DNA from: a bacterium
GTDB lineage: Bacteria > Desulfobacterota > Anaeroferrophillalia > Anaeroferrophillales > Tharpellaceae
Assembly (NCBI GenBank): GCA_029932385.1
Contig: JAOZQE010000009.1
Span: 1-37,535 of the forward strand
Reading direction: 5' to 3'
Length of the DNA: 37,535 nucleotides
The notes below the pieces were generated by a model. That model was not told the origin of the DNA. It made no database searches and worked only from the letters and a program-made list of their open reading frames with translations. The position numbers and the translations under genes were made by a program. This document shows, piece by piece, positions 18,366 through 28,643 of the stretch (position 1 is the stretch's first letter; each line of letters begins with the position of its first letter).

Positions 18366-21149
18366 TTAGACCAGTTGTTTAAGACATTTGGGACAGATTT
18401 CGGGAAATTCGGCCGCATCCGGGGTCAGCTCTTCGCTGTAGCACCAGCAGCGGGTACATTTTTCACCGGCGGCAGGCTTGACTTCAACTTTCAGTTCAGG
18501 ATTGTCTTCCAGACCGCAGTCACCGTCAGCTAAATCCTTCAGCGTAACCTGTGAAACGATAAAAATATCAGCCAGTTGTGCCTGATAACGTTTCAACAAA
18601 ATTCCACTCTGCCCCTTGGCTTTAAGTTCAACCCGGGCCTCGAGGGAATTGCCGATAACTTTCTCCTGGCGAGCACCTTCAAGCACTTTCAGAACCTGGC
18701 GGCGCAGACTTAAAAGTTCATCCCAGGTAGCGGCAAGTTCGCTGTTTTCATACTCTGGCGGCAGTTCAATAAATTCGTGCAGATGAATACTTTCGTCTGC
18801 TTTACTCCCGGGCATAAACGGCCAGACTTCATCCGTGGTAAAGGCCAGGATCGGAGCGCAGAGTCGGACCAGGGTGTTTAAGACTGTATAGAGTACGGTC
18901 TGGGTTGAACGGCGCACCGGATTATCGGAGCGCAGAGTATAGAGTCGGTCTTTGCCGATCTCAAGGTAGAAACTGCTTAAGGTTATCGCGCAGAAGTTGT
19001 GGATGGCATGATATATGATATGAAATTCATACTCATCATAGGCTTTTAGCACCCGTTTCTGGAGTTTCTGCAGTTCATGCAGGATATAACGATCGATCTC
19101 CTGGAGTTCGTTATAAGCAAGGGTGTCGGTTGCCGGGTTGAAATCGTTTAAGTTTCCGAGGAGAAACCGGAAAGTATTGCGGATCCGGCGGTAGGCTTCA
19201 ACCAGTCGCGAGAGAATTTCATCCGATATTCTGATATCATCACGGTAGTCCTGGGCCGCGACCCAGAGTCGTAAAATTTCAGCGCCATAGCGTTTGATTA
19301 CCTTCTCCGGAGCGACCACGTTGCCGGATGACTTGGACATCTTCTTGCCCTTGCCGTCGACGACAAAGCCGTGGGTCAGCACAGATTTATATGGGGCCAT
19401 GCCGGTAGTTCCGACGGCAGCCAGAAGTGAGCTGTGAAACCAACCCCGGTGTTGGTCGCTACCCTCAAGATAGAGATCCGCAGGAATCCCACCTAAGTAG
19501 TCGCGGTTCTGTAGAACCGCTGCAAAACTGACACCCGAATCGAACCAGACATCAAGAATATTGCCCTCTTTGACAAATTCCGTGGCCCCGCAGGCGGCAC
19601 AGGAGAAATTGTCGGGCAGGAAAAAAGCGGCCTCTTTGTCAAACCAGATATCAGCACCGTGTTCAGTAAAGAGATCGGCGATCTGGAGCATGATTTTTTC
19701 ATCGGCGACCACATGCCCGCATTTTTCGCAGTTAAAAACTGTTATTGGTACTCCCCAGATACGCTGGCGGGAGACACACCAGTCGGGCCGGTTTTCGATC
19801 ATACCGTAGATCCGTTCCCGGCCCCATGACGGAATCCATTTGATCTGGTTGATTTCGGTCAGGGCTTTCTGCCGCAATCCACCCTTCTCCATGGAGATAA
19901 ACCACTGCTCAGTGGATCTGAAAATGATTGGTTTTTTACAGCGCCAGCAGTGCGGATAGGAGTGGCTTAAAGGTTTCTCCGCAACCAGTTTACCGAACTC
20001 TTTTAATTTTTCTATGACATTCGGGTTGGCTTTGAAGACAAACTGGCCGGCAAAAAATTCAACCTCATCGGTAAAACAGCCGCGATCGTCAACCGGAGCG
20101 TAGACCTCCAGGTTGTAACGCAGGCCGACTTCGTAATCCTCCTGTCCATGTCCGGGAGCCGTATGGACACAGCCGGTACCTGCTTCAAGAGTTACATGAT
20201 CGCCGAGAGTGACCAGTGACTTACGGTCGTAAAGCGGGTGCTTACAGGTGCGATTTTCCAGTGCCGATGCCTCAATCGTACCCAGAACTTCAACCTCTTT
20301 AAGCTCGGTTTCAGCAATGAAGGTATCTTTAAGACCGGTCGCGACAATCATAACTCCCGCTTCGGTCTGCAAAGCTACGTAATCTAAATCGGGATTGAGG
20401 CAGACAGCGAGGTTGGCCGGGATGGTCCATGGGGTCGTAGTCCAGATTACCAGTGCCGTTTCGACTCCCGCCAGGAAAGGGTAGAGGTCTCCGAGATCAT
20501 CGGTAAGAGTGAATTTAACGTAGATTGAGGGTGAGCTTTCATCCTCATACTCAACTTCCGCTTCGGCCAGGGCCGTGGAGCAGGGGGCGCACCAGTAGAT
20601 CGGTTTTTTGCTTTTAACCAGGGTTCCGTTGGCGACAAAACGACTTAAGGCGCGGACGATCTCACCCTCATAAGGGTAGTTCATGGTCAGGTAGGGACGG
20701 TCCCATTCGCCGAAAACCCCGAAACGTTCAAACTCATCACGTTGAATGGCGACAAATTTCTCGGCATAGCGGCGGCAGGCCTGGCGGATCTCAGCTTGTG
20801 ACATTGCGGCTTTTTTCTTGCCCAGATCCTTATCCACCTGATGTTCAATCGGTAGGCCGTGACAATCCCAACCCGGAACGTAGTGACAGAGCCGGCCCGA
20901 CATACTTTTGGATTTTATGATTATATCCTTTAAAATCTTGTTGAGGGCATGACCAATATGAAGATGGCCGTTGGCGTAAGGAGGGCCATCGTGGAGAACA
21001 AAGGGCGTCTGATCCCGGTGACGTTCCAGAATCTGCTCATAGATTTTCTCTTCATGCCAGCGGGCAATCGTATCCGGTTCGCGCTGAGGCAGGTTGCCCC
21101 GCATCGGGAACTTGGTCTGCGGCAGATTTAAGGTTTCTTTGTATTCCAT
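18366..21149 (-). CDS. ileS: Isoleucyl-tRNA synthetase
   Basis: HIGH-type [16 protein letters not shown] in [11 protein letters not shown]-terminal CTRCW...CPKC zinc site; 927 aa. Confidence 0.98.
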   Translation of the reverse strand: MEYKETLNLPQTKFPMRGNLPQREPDTIARWHEEKIYEQILERHRDQTPFVLHDGPPYANGHLHIGHALNKILKDIIIKSKSMSGRLCHYVPGWDCHGLPIEHQVDKDLGKKKAAMSQAEIRQACRRYAEKFVAIQRDEFERFGVFGEWDRPYLTMNYPYEGEIVRALSRFVANGTLVKSKKPIYWCAPCSTALAEAEVEYEDESSPSIYVKFTLTDDLGDLYPFLAGVETALVIWTTTPWTIPANLAVCLNPDLDYVALQTEAGVMIVATGLKDTFIAETELKEVEVLGTIEASALENRTCKHPLYDRKSLVTLGDHVTLEAGTGCVHTAPGHGQEDYEVGLRYNLEVYAPVDDRGCFTDEVEFFAGQFVFKANPNVIEKLKEFGKLVAEKPLSHSYPHCWRCKKPIIFRSTEQWFISMEKGGLRQKALTEINQIKWIPSWGRERIYGMIENRPDWCVSRQRIWGVPITVFNCEKCGHVVADEKIMLQIADLFTEHGADIWFDKEAAFFLPDNFSCAACGATEFVKEGNILDVWFDSGVSFAAVLQNRDYLGGIPADLYLEGSDQHRGWFHSSLLAAVGTTGMAPYKSVLTHGFVVDGKGKKMSKSSGNVVAPEKVIKRYGAEILRLWVAAQDYRDDIRISDEILSRLVEAYRRIRNTFRFLLGNLNDFNPATDTLAYNELQEIDRYILHELQKLQKRVLKAYDEYEFHIIYHAIHNFCAITLSSFYLEIGKDRLYTLRSDNPVRRSTQTVLYTVLNTLVRLCAPILAFTTDEVWPFMPGSKADESIHLHEFIELPPEYENSELAATWDELLSLRRQVLKVLEGARQEKVIGNSLEARVELKAKGQSGILLKRYQAQLADIFIVSQVTLKDLADGDCGLEDNPELKVEVKPAAGEKCTRCWCYSEELTPDAAEFPEICPKCLKQLV

Positions 21150-21161
21150 CGTAAACTCCTG

Positions 21162-21203
21162 AAAAAAAAAGAGCCGCTTGCCATCAGGCGAGCAGCTCTT
21201 TTT
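21162..21203 (-). terminator. Intrinsic terminator/attenuator between tRNA-Asp and ileS
   Basis: Minus strand AAAAAGAGC-TGCTCGCC-TGAT-GGCAAGCG-GCTCTTTTTTTTT (one wobble, one mismatch), ending about 12 nt before the ileS ATG. Confidence 0.8.
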
Positions 21204-21211
21204 AAGATTAA

Positions 21212-21288
21212 TGGCGGGAGCGACGAGACTCGAACTCGCGGTCTCCGGCGTGACAGGCCGGCGTTATAACCAACTTAACTACGCCCCC
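21212..21288 (-). tRNA. tRNA-Asp (GTC), CCA encoded
   Basis: GGGGGCGTAGTTAAGTTGGTTATAACGCCGGCCTGTCACGCCGGAGACCGCGAGTTCGAGTCTCGTCGCTCCCGCCA; anticodon loop CTGTCAC. Confidence 0.95.
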
Positions 21289-21298
21289 AATATAGCAA

Positions 21299-21371
21299 TA
21301 GGCGGAACAGGGCTCGAACCTGTGACCCTCGGCTTGTAAGGCCGATGCTCTCCCAACTGAGCTACCCGCCC
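21299..21371 (-). tRNA. tRNA-Val (TAC), CCA not encoded
   Basis: GGGCGGGTAGCTCAGTTGGGAGAGCATCGGCCTTACAAGCCGAGGGTCACAGGTTCGAGCCCTGTTCCGCCTA; anticodon loop CTTACAA. Confidence 0.95.
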
Positions 21372-21387
21372 GCAAAGCTTTTAATTC

Positions 21388-21660
21388 TTAATTCAAACTA
21401 TCTTTTAACGCTTTACCAGGCTTGAATTTCGGTACATTACTGGCTGCAATTTGAATGCTGTCGCCAGTTCTCGGGTTGCGACCGGTACGAGCCGGGCGAG
21501 CAACGGCATAAAAAGTTCCGAATCCAACCATAGCAACTTTCTCACCTTTACCAAGTTCTTCTTTAACGACTTCGGTAAATGCTTTTAGAACTTTTTCTGA
21601 ATCAGCTTTAGTTGCACCAGATTTTCCAGCAATAGCATCAATCATTTCGCCCTTCGTCAT
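21388..21660 (-). CDS. HU/IHF-family DNA-binding protein
   Basis: MTKGEMIDAIAGKSGATKADSEKVLKAF...GFGTFYAVARPARTGRNPRTGDSIQIAASNVPKFKPGKALKDSLN. Confidence 0.97.
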   Translation of the reverse strand: MTKGEMIDAIAGKSGATKADSEKVLKAFTEVVKEELGKGEKVAMVGFGTFYAVARPARTGRNPRTGDSIQIAASNVPKFKPGKALKDSLN

Positions 21661-21749
21661 AGTCCCTTCCCCCGTCTTAATTTAATGGCTTAAAGTATGC
21701 GACTTTATAGCAAAGCCAAGCATCCTAAGTCAAGGCAAAAAAGCCCTAT

Positions 21750-23021
21750 TTAGGCTGATTTTGCCTTATTTTTATGATTATCTTTATTTTCATATAAATA
21801 GAGTGGCTGAGCCCCGTTGATAATGACCTCATCCTCAATTACACATTTAACCGCATCGCTCTCCGGCAGGTCAAACATTATGGAGTTCATGACACACTCC
21901 AAAATCGAGCGTAAACCCCGGGCCCCGGTCTTCTGTTCGACTGCCAACTGGGCCACTTTTTCCAGGGCAGCGGGAGTGAAGTCAAGCTCAACCTGATCCA
22001 TATCAAAGAGTTTACGATACTGTTTGACCAAAGCATTGCGCGGCTCTGTAAGAATTCTGACCAAGGCTTCCTGATCAAGTTCACCCAGGCTCGCAATTAC
22101 CGGCATACGTCCGATAAATTCAGGAATAAGACCGAATTTAAGAAGATCGGCCGGGGTGATATCGCGGCTCGGATCATTGTCCGCGAAACCAGGTTTTTCA
22201 ACATTGGTCTGAAAACCTAAAGTGTTGCCCCGGAGGCGGCGCTGGACGATATCTTCAAGCCCGTTAAAGGCTCCGCCGCAGATGAAGAGAATATCCTGGG
22301 TATCGAGTTTGATAAACTCCTGCTGGGGATGTTTGCGGCCGCCTTTAGGCGGGACGTTGGCAATCGTTCCTTCAAGAATTTTGAGCAATGCCTGTTGTAC
22401 CCCTTCGCCGGAGACATCCCGGGTGATTGAGGGGCTGTCTCCTTTACGGGCGACCTTGTCAATTTCATCAATATAGATGATCCCACGCATGGCCTGTTCG
22501 ACATCGTAGTCGGCAGCCTGAAGCAGGGAGACCAGAATGTTTTCAACGTCTTCGCCAACGTAACCGGCTTCAGTCAGGTTGGTTGCGTCGACAATCGTGA
22601 AAGGAACCTTTAAAATCCGGGCCAGAGTCTGGGCCAGCAGGGTCTTCCCGCTACCGGTCGGCCCGGCCAGAAGAATATTGCTTTTTTGAATTTCAATCCC
22701 GTCATCGGAGCTTTTAAGGTCACGGGAGGCGATGCGTTTGTAGTGGTTGTAAACGGCTACAGCAAGTTTGCGTTTAGCTTCGTCCTGGCCAATTATATAC
22801 TCGTCCAGACTCTCTTTAATCTGCCGCGGCGGCACCAGGGTTTCCTGTAGATCAGCCAGAGTATCGCGTTCATTTTCTCCGTCAATGATATCATTGCAGA
22901 GGTCAACGCACTCGTTGCAGATGAAGACCGAGGGGCCGGCAATCAGTTTTTTTACACTATTCTGATTTTTGCCGCAGAAAGAGCAGCGCATCATCACTTC
23001 CTGATCTTTTTTTCGCGTCAT
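21750..23021 (-). CDS. clpX: ATP-dependent Clp protease ATP-binding subunit ClpX
   Basis: N-terminal Cys4 [16 protein letters not shown], Walker [32 protein letters not shown]. Confidence 0.98.
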   Translation of the reverse strand: MTRKKDQEVMMRCSFCGKNQNSVKKLIAGPSVFICNECVDLCNDIIDGENERDTLADLQETLVPPRQIKESLDEYIIGQDEAKRKLAVAVYNHYKRIASRDLKSSDDGIEIQKSNILLAGPTGSGKTLLAQTLARILKVPFTIVDATNLTEAGYVGEDVENILVSLLQAADYDVEQAMRGIIYIDEIDKVARKGDSPSITRDVSGEGVQQALLKILEGTIANVPPKGGRKHPQQEFIKLDTQDILFICGGAFNGLEDIVQRRLRGNTLGFQTNVEKPGFADNDPSRDITPADLLKFGLIPEFIGRMPVIASLGELDQEALVRILTEPRNALVKQYRKLFDMDQVELDFTPAALEKVAQLAVEQKTGARGLRSILECVMNSIMFDLPESDAVKCVIEDEVIINGAQPLYLYENKDNHKNKAKSA

Positions 23022-23027
23022 ACCTTT

Positions 23028-23627
23028 TTATTCCTCCCCGGCTACCATACGTTTGGAGATCACTTCATCGATCACCCCGTAGGTGACCGCCTCTTCACTC
23101 GACATAAAGAAGTCACGGTCGGTGTCCTTCTGCAGGCGTTTAAGATTTTGTTTGGTATGGTGTTCCAGAATCAGGTTTAAATCTTGTTTAAGGCGTAAAA
23201 TCTCACGTGCATGAATCTCAATATCAGAAGCCTGTCCCTGAAAACCACCCATCGGTTGATGCAGCAGAATTCTTGAGTGTGGCAGAGCATAGCGCTTACC
23301 CGCAGCTCCGGCAGCCAGGAGTAGAGCCCCCATGCTAGCGGCCTGTCCGACACATATCGTTGTGACATCAGATTTGACAAACTGCATGGTATCATAGATG
23401 GCCATGCCTGCGGTCACTGAACCGCCGGGTGAGTTTATATAGATGTTAATGTCTTTATCCGGATCGTCGGCTTCCAGAAACAGAAGCTGAGCTATAATCG
23501 CGTTGGCAACATTATCATCAATCGGGGTTCCTAGAAAAATAATCCGGTCGCGTAGCAGCCGGGAGTAGATGTCGTAAGCACGCTCACCCCCGGGACTTTG
23601 CTCCACCACCATCGGCAGAAAACTCAT
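23028..23627 (-). CDS. clpP: ATP-dependent Clp protease proteolytic subunit
   Basis: [55 protein letters not shown]. Confidence 0.98.
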   Translation of the reverse strand: MSFLPMVVEQSPGGERAYDIYSRLLRDRIIFLGTPIDDNVANAIIAQLLFLEADDPDKDINIYINSPGGSVTAGMAIYDTMQFVKSDVTTICVGQAASMGALLLAAGAAGKRYALPHSRILLHQPMGGFQGQASDIEIHAREILRLKQDLNLILEHHTKQNLKRLQKDTDRDFFMSSEEAVTYGVIDEVISKRMVAGEE

Positions 23628-23701
23628 ATCGATAACCTCAAAATTGTAACTTCTTGATTAAATATTCTCACTTAATTTACGGGCAACGCCCACATCTATC
23701 A

Positions 23702-25057
23702 TTACTCGGCACTTTCTGCAGACGTCTCTTCTCCGGTCTCTGCGGCGTCACTCTTTTCCGCAACAGCTTCTTTGTAGGAAACCTTTTCGAGAAGATGGCT
23801 GATTGTTTTATCCATAATAACTTCACGTTGGAGCATGCCGGTCAAGTCACTCTCGCGGCCTTTGAACTGTTCGAAAATATCCTGCGGATTACTGCCGGAA
23901 CTCTGAATAAATTTCTGAAAACGTTCGCCGACTTCATCGGAGGTACTCTCAATTTTTTCCAGTTCCGCCAGTTTTTCAAGAATTAAGGTGTTCTTGACGG
24001 TCTCCGCGGCCTCGGTTTCAATCTGTTCCTGGTGGCTGTTGATCAGCTCGTCAGCTTTTTCCGGAGCGATTCCTTGTGAGGTGAAACGTGAACGAGCGGC
24101 TGTCAGGGCGCGTTCGCGCTCATCTTTCAACATGGATTCCGGCAGCTCAAAATCGGCCCGTTCCCGTAAGGCTGCAAGAATCTCCGAAGTGTACCGGTTC
24201 CGGATCATATCTTTTTTGGAAGAAGTGATATATTCAGTCATTTTCTCCCGCAGGGCCCCCACCGTCTCCATCTCTCCGCCGGAGATCTGAATTGCCAGAT
24301 CATCGTTTAATTCAGGTATATTCTTTTCCTTGATTGATTTGACGGTGACCGTAAAGACGGTATCTTTGCCGGCAAGCTCCTCTTTATGGTAATCTTCCGG
24401 AAAAGTTGTTTCAAGATCGTAGCTTTTTTCCAGTTCCAGACCGGCTAACTGCCGCTCAAGATCGGGGATGAAACGGCCGCTGCCGATTTCGATGGAGAAG
24501 TTTTCAGCGTTGCCGCCTTCAAATTCTTCACCATTGAGTCGACCGACAAAGTCGATTTCAACAGTATCACCCTCCTGGGTTGACCGTTCATCGATTGTCT
24601 TAAACTGAGCCATGCTCTGCTGCAGTTTTTCAAGCTCTGCGTCAATTTCGGACTCTTCAACTTCGGTAGACTGTTTTTCTAGTTCAATGTCGTCGTAGGT
24701 TCCTAAGGTAATCTCGGGCAGAATTTCAACCTTGGCCGTGAAGGTAAGGGATGTGTCATCTTCAGGGAATGAGACATTTTCAATTTCAGGGGCAGCTATC
24801 GGGGAAATATCATGCTCCTGCAGAGCCGCGCTGTAAGCTTCCTGAAGCATCTCTTCCATAACTTCCATCCGGGCCTGTTCGCGATAGAGTCGTTTAACTA
24901 TATTTAACGGAGTCTTACCGGGTCGGAAACCTTTTATTTTAGCTTTCTTCTGCAGCCGTTTGTAAGTCTTGGCCAGGTTTTTTTCGATCTCTTCAGAGCC
25001 GACTTCAATCGATAGCTCTTTTTTTACAGTACTGATATCTTTAATCGTAACACTCAT
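23702..25057 (-). CDS. tig: Trigger factor
   Basis: KIKGFRPGKTPLNIVKRLY, FKBP region GDTVEIDFVGRLNGEEFEGG; upstream of clpP. Confidence 0.96.
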   Translation of the reverse strand: MSVTIKDISTVKKELSIEVGSEEIEKNLAKTYKRLQKKAKIKGFRPGKTPLNIVKRLYREQARMEVMEEMLQEAYSAALQEHDISPIAAPEIENVSFPEDDTSLTFTAKVEILPEITLGTYDDIELEKQSTEVEESEIDAELEKLQQSMAQFKTIDERSTQEGDTVEIDFVGRLNGEEFEGGNAENFSIEIGSGRFIPDLERQLAGLELEKSYDLETTFPEDYHKEELAGKDTVFTVTVKSIKEKNIPELNDDLAIQISGGEMETVGALREKMTEYITSSKKDMIRNRYTSEILAALRERADFELPESMLKDERERALTAARSRFTSQGIAPEKADELINSHQEQIETEAAETVKNTLILEKLAELEKIESTSDEVGERFQKFIQSSGSNPQDIFEQFKGRESDLTGMLQREVIMDKTISHLLEKVSYKEAVAEKSDAAETGEETSAESAE

Positions 25058-25175
25058 GAGAGCAACCTCTTCTGAAAATTCTGACCGGAATCGGTCTTGC
25101 CTTTTTCAGCTGTGAATCGTTAATATATTATCTTACTTTACACTTTATATGAAAGCCGGATAAGGAGCCGGAAAA

Positions 25176-25259
25176 TGGTGCGAAAGGGGGGACTCGAACC
25201 CCCACGGTAAAACCGCTAGATCCTAAGTCTAGTGCGTCTGCCAATTCCGCCACTCTCGC
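25176..25259 (-). tRNA. tRNA-Leu (TAG), CCA encoded
   Basis: GCGAGAGTGGCGGAATTGGCAGACGCACTAGACTTAGGATCTAGCGGTTTTACCGTGGGGGTTCGAGTCCCCCCTTTCGCACCA; long variable arm. Confidence 0.95.
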
Positions 25260-25308
25260 AAATTTTTCCCCGTATCTTATTCAACTCTGATCAGTTCTAA
25301 TGATACTT

Positions 25309-26430
25309 TTATTGACCCATGGTCAGAAATATACCGGCAGCGACTACAGTGCCGATGACTCCGGCAACATTGGGTCCCATCGCGTGCATCAACAGAAAGT
25401 TGCGCGGGTCTTCGTCGGTTCCCATTTTCTGTACGACCCGGGCCGCCATGGGTACGGCTGAAACTCCAGCGGCACCGATCATCGGGTTGATTTTTTCTTT
25501 CGAGAAAACATTCATCAGTTTAGCCAGCAGCAGGCCGCCGATAGTGCTGAAAGAGAAAGCCACCAGGCCCATGCCGAAAACCATCAGTGCTTTCGGGTTT
25601 AAGAAAGCCTCGGCACTCATGGTACCGCCGACCGCAATTCCTAAAAAGATGGTAACAATATTCATCAATTCATTTTGAGCAGCTCCGCTCAGACGTTCAA
25701 CCACACCGGACTCGCGAAAGAAATTGCCGAGCATGAACATCGCCATCAAAGCTGCGGATGCGGGAACAAAGAGGCAGACCAGGCCACAGGTAACCAGCGG
25801 GAAGATAATCTTCTGACGTTTTGAAACCGGCCGCAATTGTTTCATGCGGATCAGGCGTTCTTTTTTTGTCGTCAGAGCCCTGATGATGGGCGGCTGGATT
25901 ACCGGTACCAAGGCCATGTAAGAGTAGGCCGCTACCGCGGTTGCTCCGAGCAGGTGCGGGGCCAGGGCAACGGTGGTGAAAATCGTCGTTGGGCCGTCGG
26001 CACCACCGATAATGCCAATCGAGCAGGCTTCCGGAATAGTGAAACCTACACTTAGGGCAAAGAAGAAGGCGATATAGACACCGAACTGGGCCGCAGCCCC
26101 CAGGAGCAGGGTTTTCGGGTTGGCGATAACCGGGCCGAAATCGGTCATGGCGCCCAGGCCGAGAAAAATAATCGGCGGAATTAACTCCCATTCCAGGCCG
26201 TAGTGGTAGAAAATATGGAGAATGTTATGATTTTCCATCAGGTGCGTCAAAGGCAGGTTGACAATGAAGATGCCGAAGCCGATCGGGATCAGCAGCAGCG
26301 GCTCAAAACCTTTACGAATGGCCAGAAACATCAAGCCAAAAGCGATCACCCACATGATCAGGTTGCCTACCGTCAAATGGTAGAGACCCATTGAGTTAAT
26401 AAATGAAAATAGCGTGTCTGACATAACCAA
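25309..26430 (-). CDS. Na+-transporting decarboxylase beta subunit (OadB/MmdB/GcdB family)
   Basis: SIGIIGGADGPTTIFTTVALAPHLLGATAVAAYSYMALVPVIQPPIIRALTTKKER; 373 aa polytopic. Confidence 0.93.
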   Translation of the reverse strand: MVMSDTLFSFINSMGLYHLTVGNLIMWVIAFGLMFLAIRKGFEPLLLIPIGFGIFIVNLPLTHLMENHNILHIFYHYGLEWELIPPIIFLGLGAMTDFGPVIANPKTLLLGAAAQFGVYIAFFFALSVGFTIPEACSIGIIGGADGPTTIFTTVALAPHLLGATAVAAYSYMALVPVIQPPIIRALTTKKERLIRMKQLRPVSKRQKIIFPLVTCGLVCLFVPASAALMAMFMLGNFFRESGVVERLSGAAQNELMNIVTIFLGIAVGGTMSAEAFLNPKALMVFGMGLVAFSFSTIGGLLLAKLMNVFSKEKINPMIGAAGVSAVPMAARVVQKMGTDEDPRNFLLMHAMGPNVAGVIGTVVAAGIFLTMGQ

Positions 26431-26546
26431 CTCCTAGAAAAACAAGCGAATAAAAAAGTTCTAATTATCAGACCGGAATAAAAAAAGCTCAGTCTGAATG
26501 AAAAATATCATGTATGAGTTGCCTTAAGTTCCAGATGAAAAGACAG

Positions 26547-26687
26547 CTACTTTTTTTTCGGGTTTGGGGTAAATTTTTCGATCAGAACCCTGGTGATAAT
26601 TACCGTTATGGCGAGTGCTCCAAGAACAAAGAACACTGACGAAAAACCGAAAGTAAAGATTTTCATCGCTTCAGCCCATTTATCCAT
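26547..26687 (-). CDS. 46-aa single-TM protein, candidate OadG-like gamma subunit
   Basis: Own translation (not in ORF track): MDKWAEAMKIFTFGFSSVFFVLGALAITVIITRVLIEKFTPNPKKK*; immediately upstream of the beta subunit. Confidence 0.65.
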   Translation of the reverse strand: MDKWAEAMKIFTFGFSSVFFVLGALAITVIITRVLIEKFTPNPKKK

Positions 26688-26936
26688 CACATAAACCTCT
26701 TACCTGATAAAAATATTTCATTATAAATCTATTTAAGCCTATTCCCAGCAGGTGGTTAATAGGCAATAATTTCTTTTCCTGTCCGAAAAGGGAGGGAAGA
26801 GAGGCTTTCTACATCATTTGCCTGGTAAAAATCAACCAAAATTCGCCTGTACGGCTCATTTTAAGGTAAAAGCTAAGCTTAAAACCCGGTGTTGGTACCG
26901 GTGCAGCGGTTCGGTGCAGAGATATTTGTTTAACAA

Positions 26937-27872
26937 TCAGAATTTCTTCTGATAGATATGACAGTAGGGGCGCTGTTTTTTACGGTCATAGTAGTTCTGG
27001 TGGTAGGCCTCGGCTGGCCAGAAGGTCTCAGCCGGAAGAACTTTTGAAACGACATCATAACCTTTGGCTTTGAGTTTGTCGATTAACTCATGCAGAATTT
27101 TCTTCTCTCCGTCGTTTTTATAGAAGACAGCGGAAAGATATTGCGAACCGATATCCGGCCCCTGACCATTAGCCTGGGTGGGGTCGTGGATTTCAAAAAA
27201 GAATTTCGCAAGATCCTCGTAACTTACTGCCGCAGGATCATAAGTTATGGCAACCGTTTCCAGATGACCGGTTGTGCCGGAGGTTACGTCCCGGTAGGTC
27301 GGTTCTTCAAGAGCACCTCCCATGTAACCCGAAACCGCCTCTAAGACCCCGGTTTTATGCTCAAACAGGTACTCGACTCCCCAGAAACAACCGCCGGCAA
27401 AATAGGCTTTCTGCGGGCGGAGCGGGGTTGCGGCCGGGACAAATATCATGGAGGTGGAGTTGACGCAGTGGCGAATATTTTTATTCGTCAGCTGTTCGCC
27501 GCTGAAAACGTGGCCCAAGTGGGCACCGCAGTTGGCGCAGACTATCTCGGTTCGGCACCCGTCCGCATCCGTTTGTCTTTTGACGGCGCCTTTAATCTCA
27601 CCGTCAAAACTGGGCCACCCGCAGCCGGACTTGAATTTGTCATCAGAGTTGTAAAGTGCGGCGTTGCAGCGCTTGCAATGGTAGACTCCCTTGGCGAACA
27701 GGCTATTATACTCCCCGCTGAAAGGAGCTTCCGTACCTTTGTGGAGAATTATTCTCTCCTCTTCACTTGAAAGCTGATTGTAATCAGACTCTGCCAAAGC
27801 TGTCCCTCCCGGGTAGATAATGAAGATGAAAACTAATATCAGTAAAGCCAATATTTTTGCAAAATTAGGCAT
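26937..27872 (-). CDS. Exported bifunctional methionine sulfoxide reductase, MsrB-MsrA fusion
   Basis: Signal-peptide-like N-terminus; MsrB GCGWPSF, CANCGAHLGHVF, RHCVNSTSM; MsrA AGGCFWGVEYLFE, GHLETVAITYDP. Confidence 0.93.
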   Translation of the reverse strand: MPNFAKILALLILVFIFIIYPGGTALAESDYNQLSSEEERIILHKGTEAPFSGEYNSLFAKGVYHCKRCNAALYNSDDKFKSGCGWPSFDGEIKGAVKRQTDADGCRTEIVCANCGAHLGHVFSGEQLTNKNIRHCVNSTSMIFVPAATPLRPQKAYFAGGCFWGVEYLFEHKTGVLEAVSGYMGGALEEPTYRDVTSGTTGHLETVAITYDPAAVSYEDLAKFFFEIHDPTQANGQGPDIGSQYLSAVFYKNDGEKKILHELIDKLKAKGYDVVSKVLPAETFWPAEAYHQNYYDRKKQRPYCHIYQKKF

Positions 27873-27891
27873 ATTTTGTGAGCTTTTAATC

Positions 27892-28623
27892 TTAAAGATT
27901 TCCAGTTGATTTTTCCGTGGTCAGGTCGGGCTTGATTAAAACCAGGAAAATAGCTGACGAGATACCTGCAGAACCAAAGATCATACACATTACCATAATC
28001 TGATATCTGACCGCAATCAACGGCGAGATGCCGGATAAAATCTGGCCGGTCATCATGCCGGGAAGTGAGACTAACCCGACGGCAAAGAGGGTGTTGGTTA
28101 TCGGTATCAGCGAAGCTTGAAACGCGGTATTCCGGGCCGGCTCATATTGAACTCCCCGGTTGATTTCCGCTTCCAGCCTCTCGCCCGCGAGACTGATACT
28201 GTTCATGGCGTTTGCGAAAATCATTCCCGCAAGAGGAATCATGTAGCTGGGCAGGTACCACGGCTGCAGGTTGAGAACAGATTGCGTCATCAGTCCCAGG
28301 ATCAGGCTGCCGCCGAGTAAGATCGAACAGAACGATTTCAAGTAGAGGATCCGGCGCGGGATTTTAATAGTTCGCAAGGCAATCCAGCTTGATGAAGCCA
28401 GCATGATCATGAGGACGGAGAGCACCACTAAACTGCTGTCGGTCTTAAAGATATAGGTTAAAAAATAGCCGATCAGCAGTAGCTGAATCAGCATCCGGGC
28501 AACAGCGTAGAGTGAATTTTTATAGCCCAGTTTCCAGCGCTGGATAATGATGATAACCACAACCACCGGTATGAAGGCCAAGGCCAGATTGATAAAAGGA
28601 ATTATCTGAATGGGATTTTTCAT
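27892..28623 (-). CDS. ABC-type permease, FetB/YbbM (UPF0014) family
   Basis: RMLIQLLLIGYFLTYIF, IPLAGMIFANAMNSISLAGERLEAEI, SLIPITNTLFAVGLVSLPGMMTGQILSGISPLIAVRYQIMVM. Confidence 0.88.
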   Translation of the reverse strand: MKNPIQIIPFINLALAFIPVVVVIIIIQRWKLGYKNSLYAVARMLIQLLLIGYFLTYIFKTDSSLVVLSVLMIMLASSSWIALRTIKIPRRILYLKSFCSILLGGSLILGLMTQSVLNLQPWYLPSYMIPLAGMIFANAMNSISLAGERLEAEINRGVQYEPARNTAFQASLIPITNTLFAVGLVSLPGMMTGQILSGISPLIAVRYQIMVMCMIFGSAGISSAIFLVLIKPDLTTEKSTGNL

Positions 28624-28643
28624 AACTATTTTTCCGGTATTGG

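Noticed and set aside
21150-21211. T-box riboswitch upstream of ileS
   Set aside because: Only about 62 nt lie between tRNA-Asp and ileS, too short for a T-box; just a terminator-like hairpin is present.
25697-26191. 164-aa minus-strand ORF overlapping the decarboxylase beta subunit
   Set aside because: Alternate frame of a clear membrane protein; no motif.
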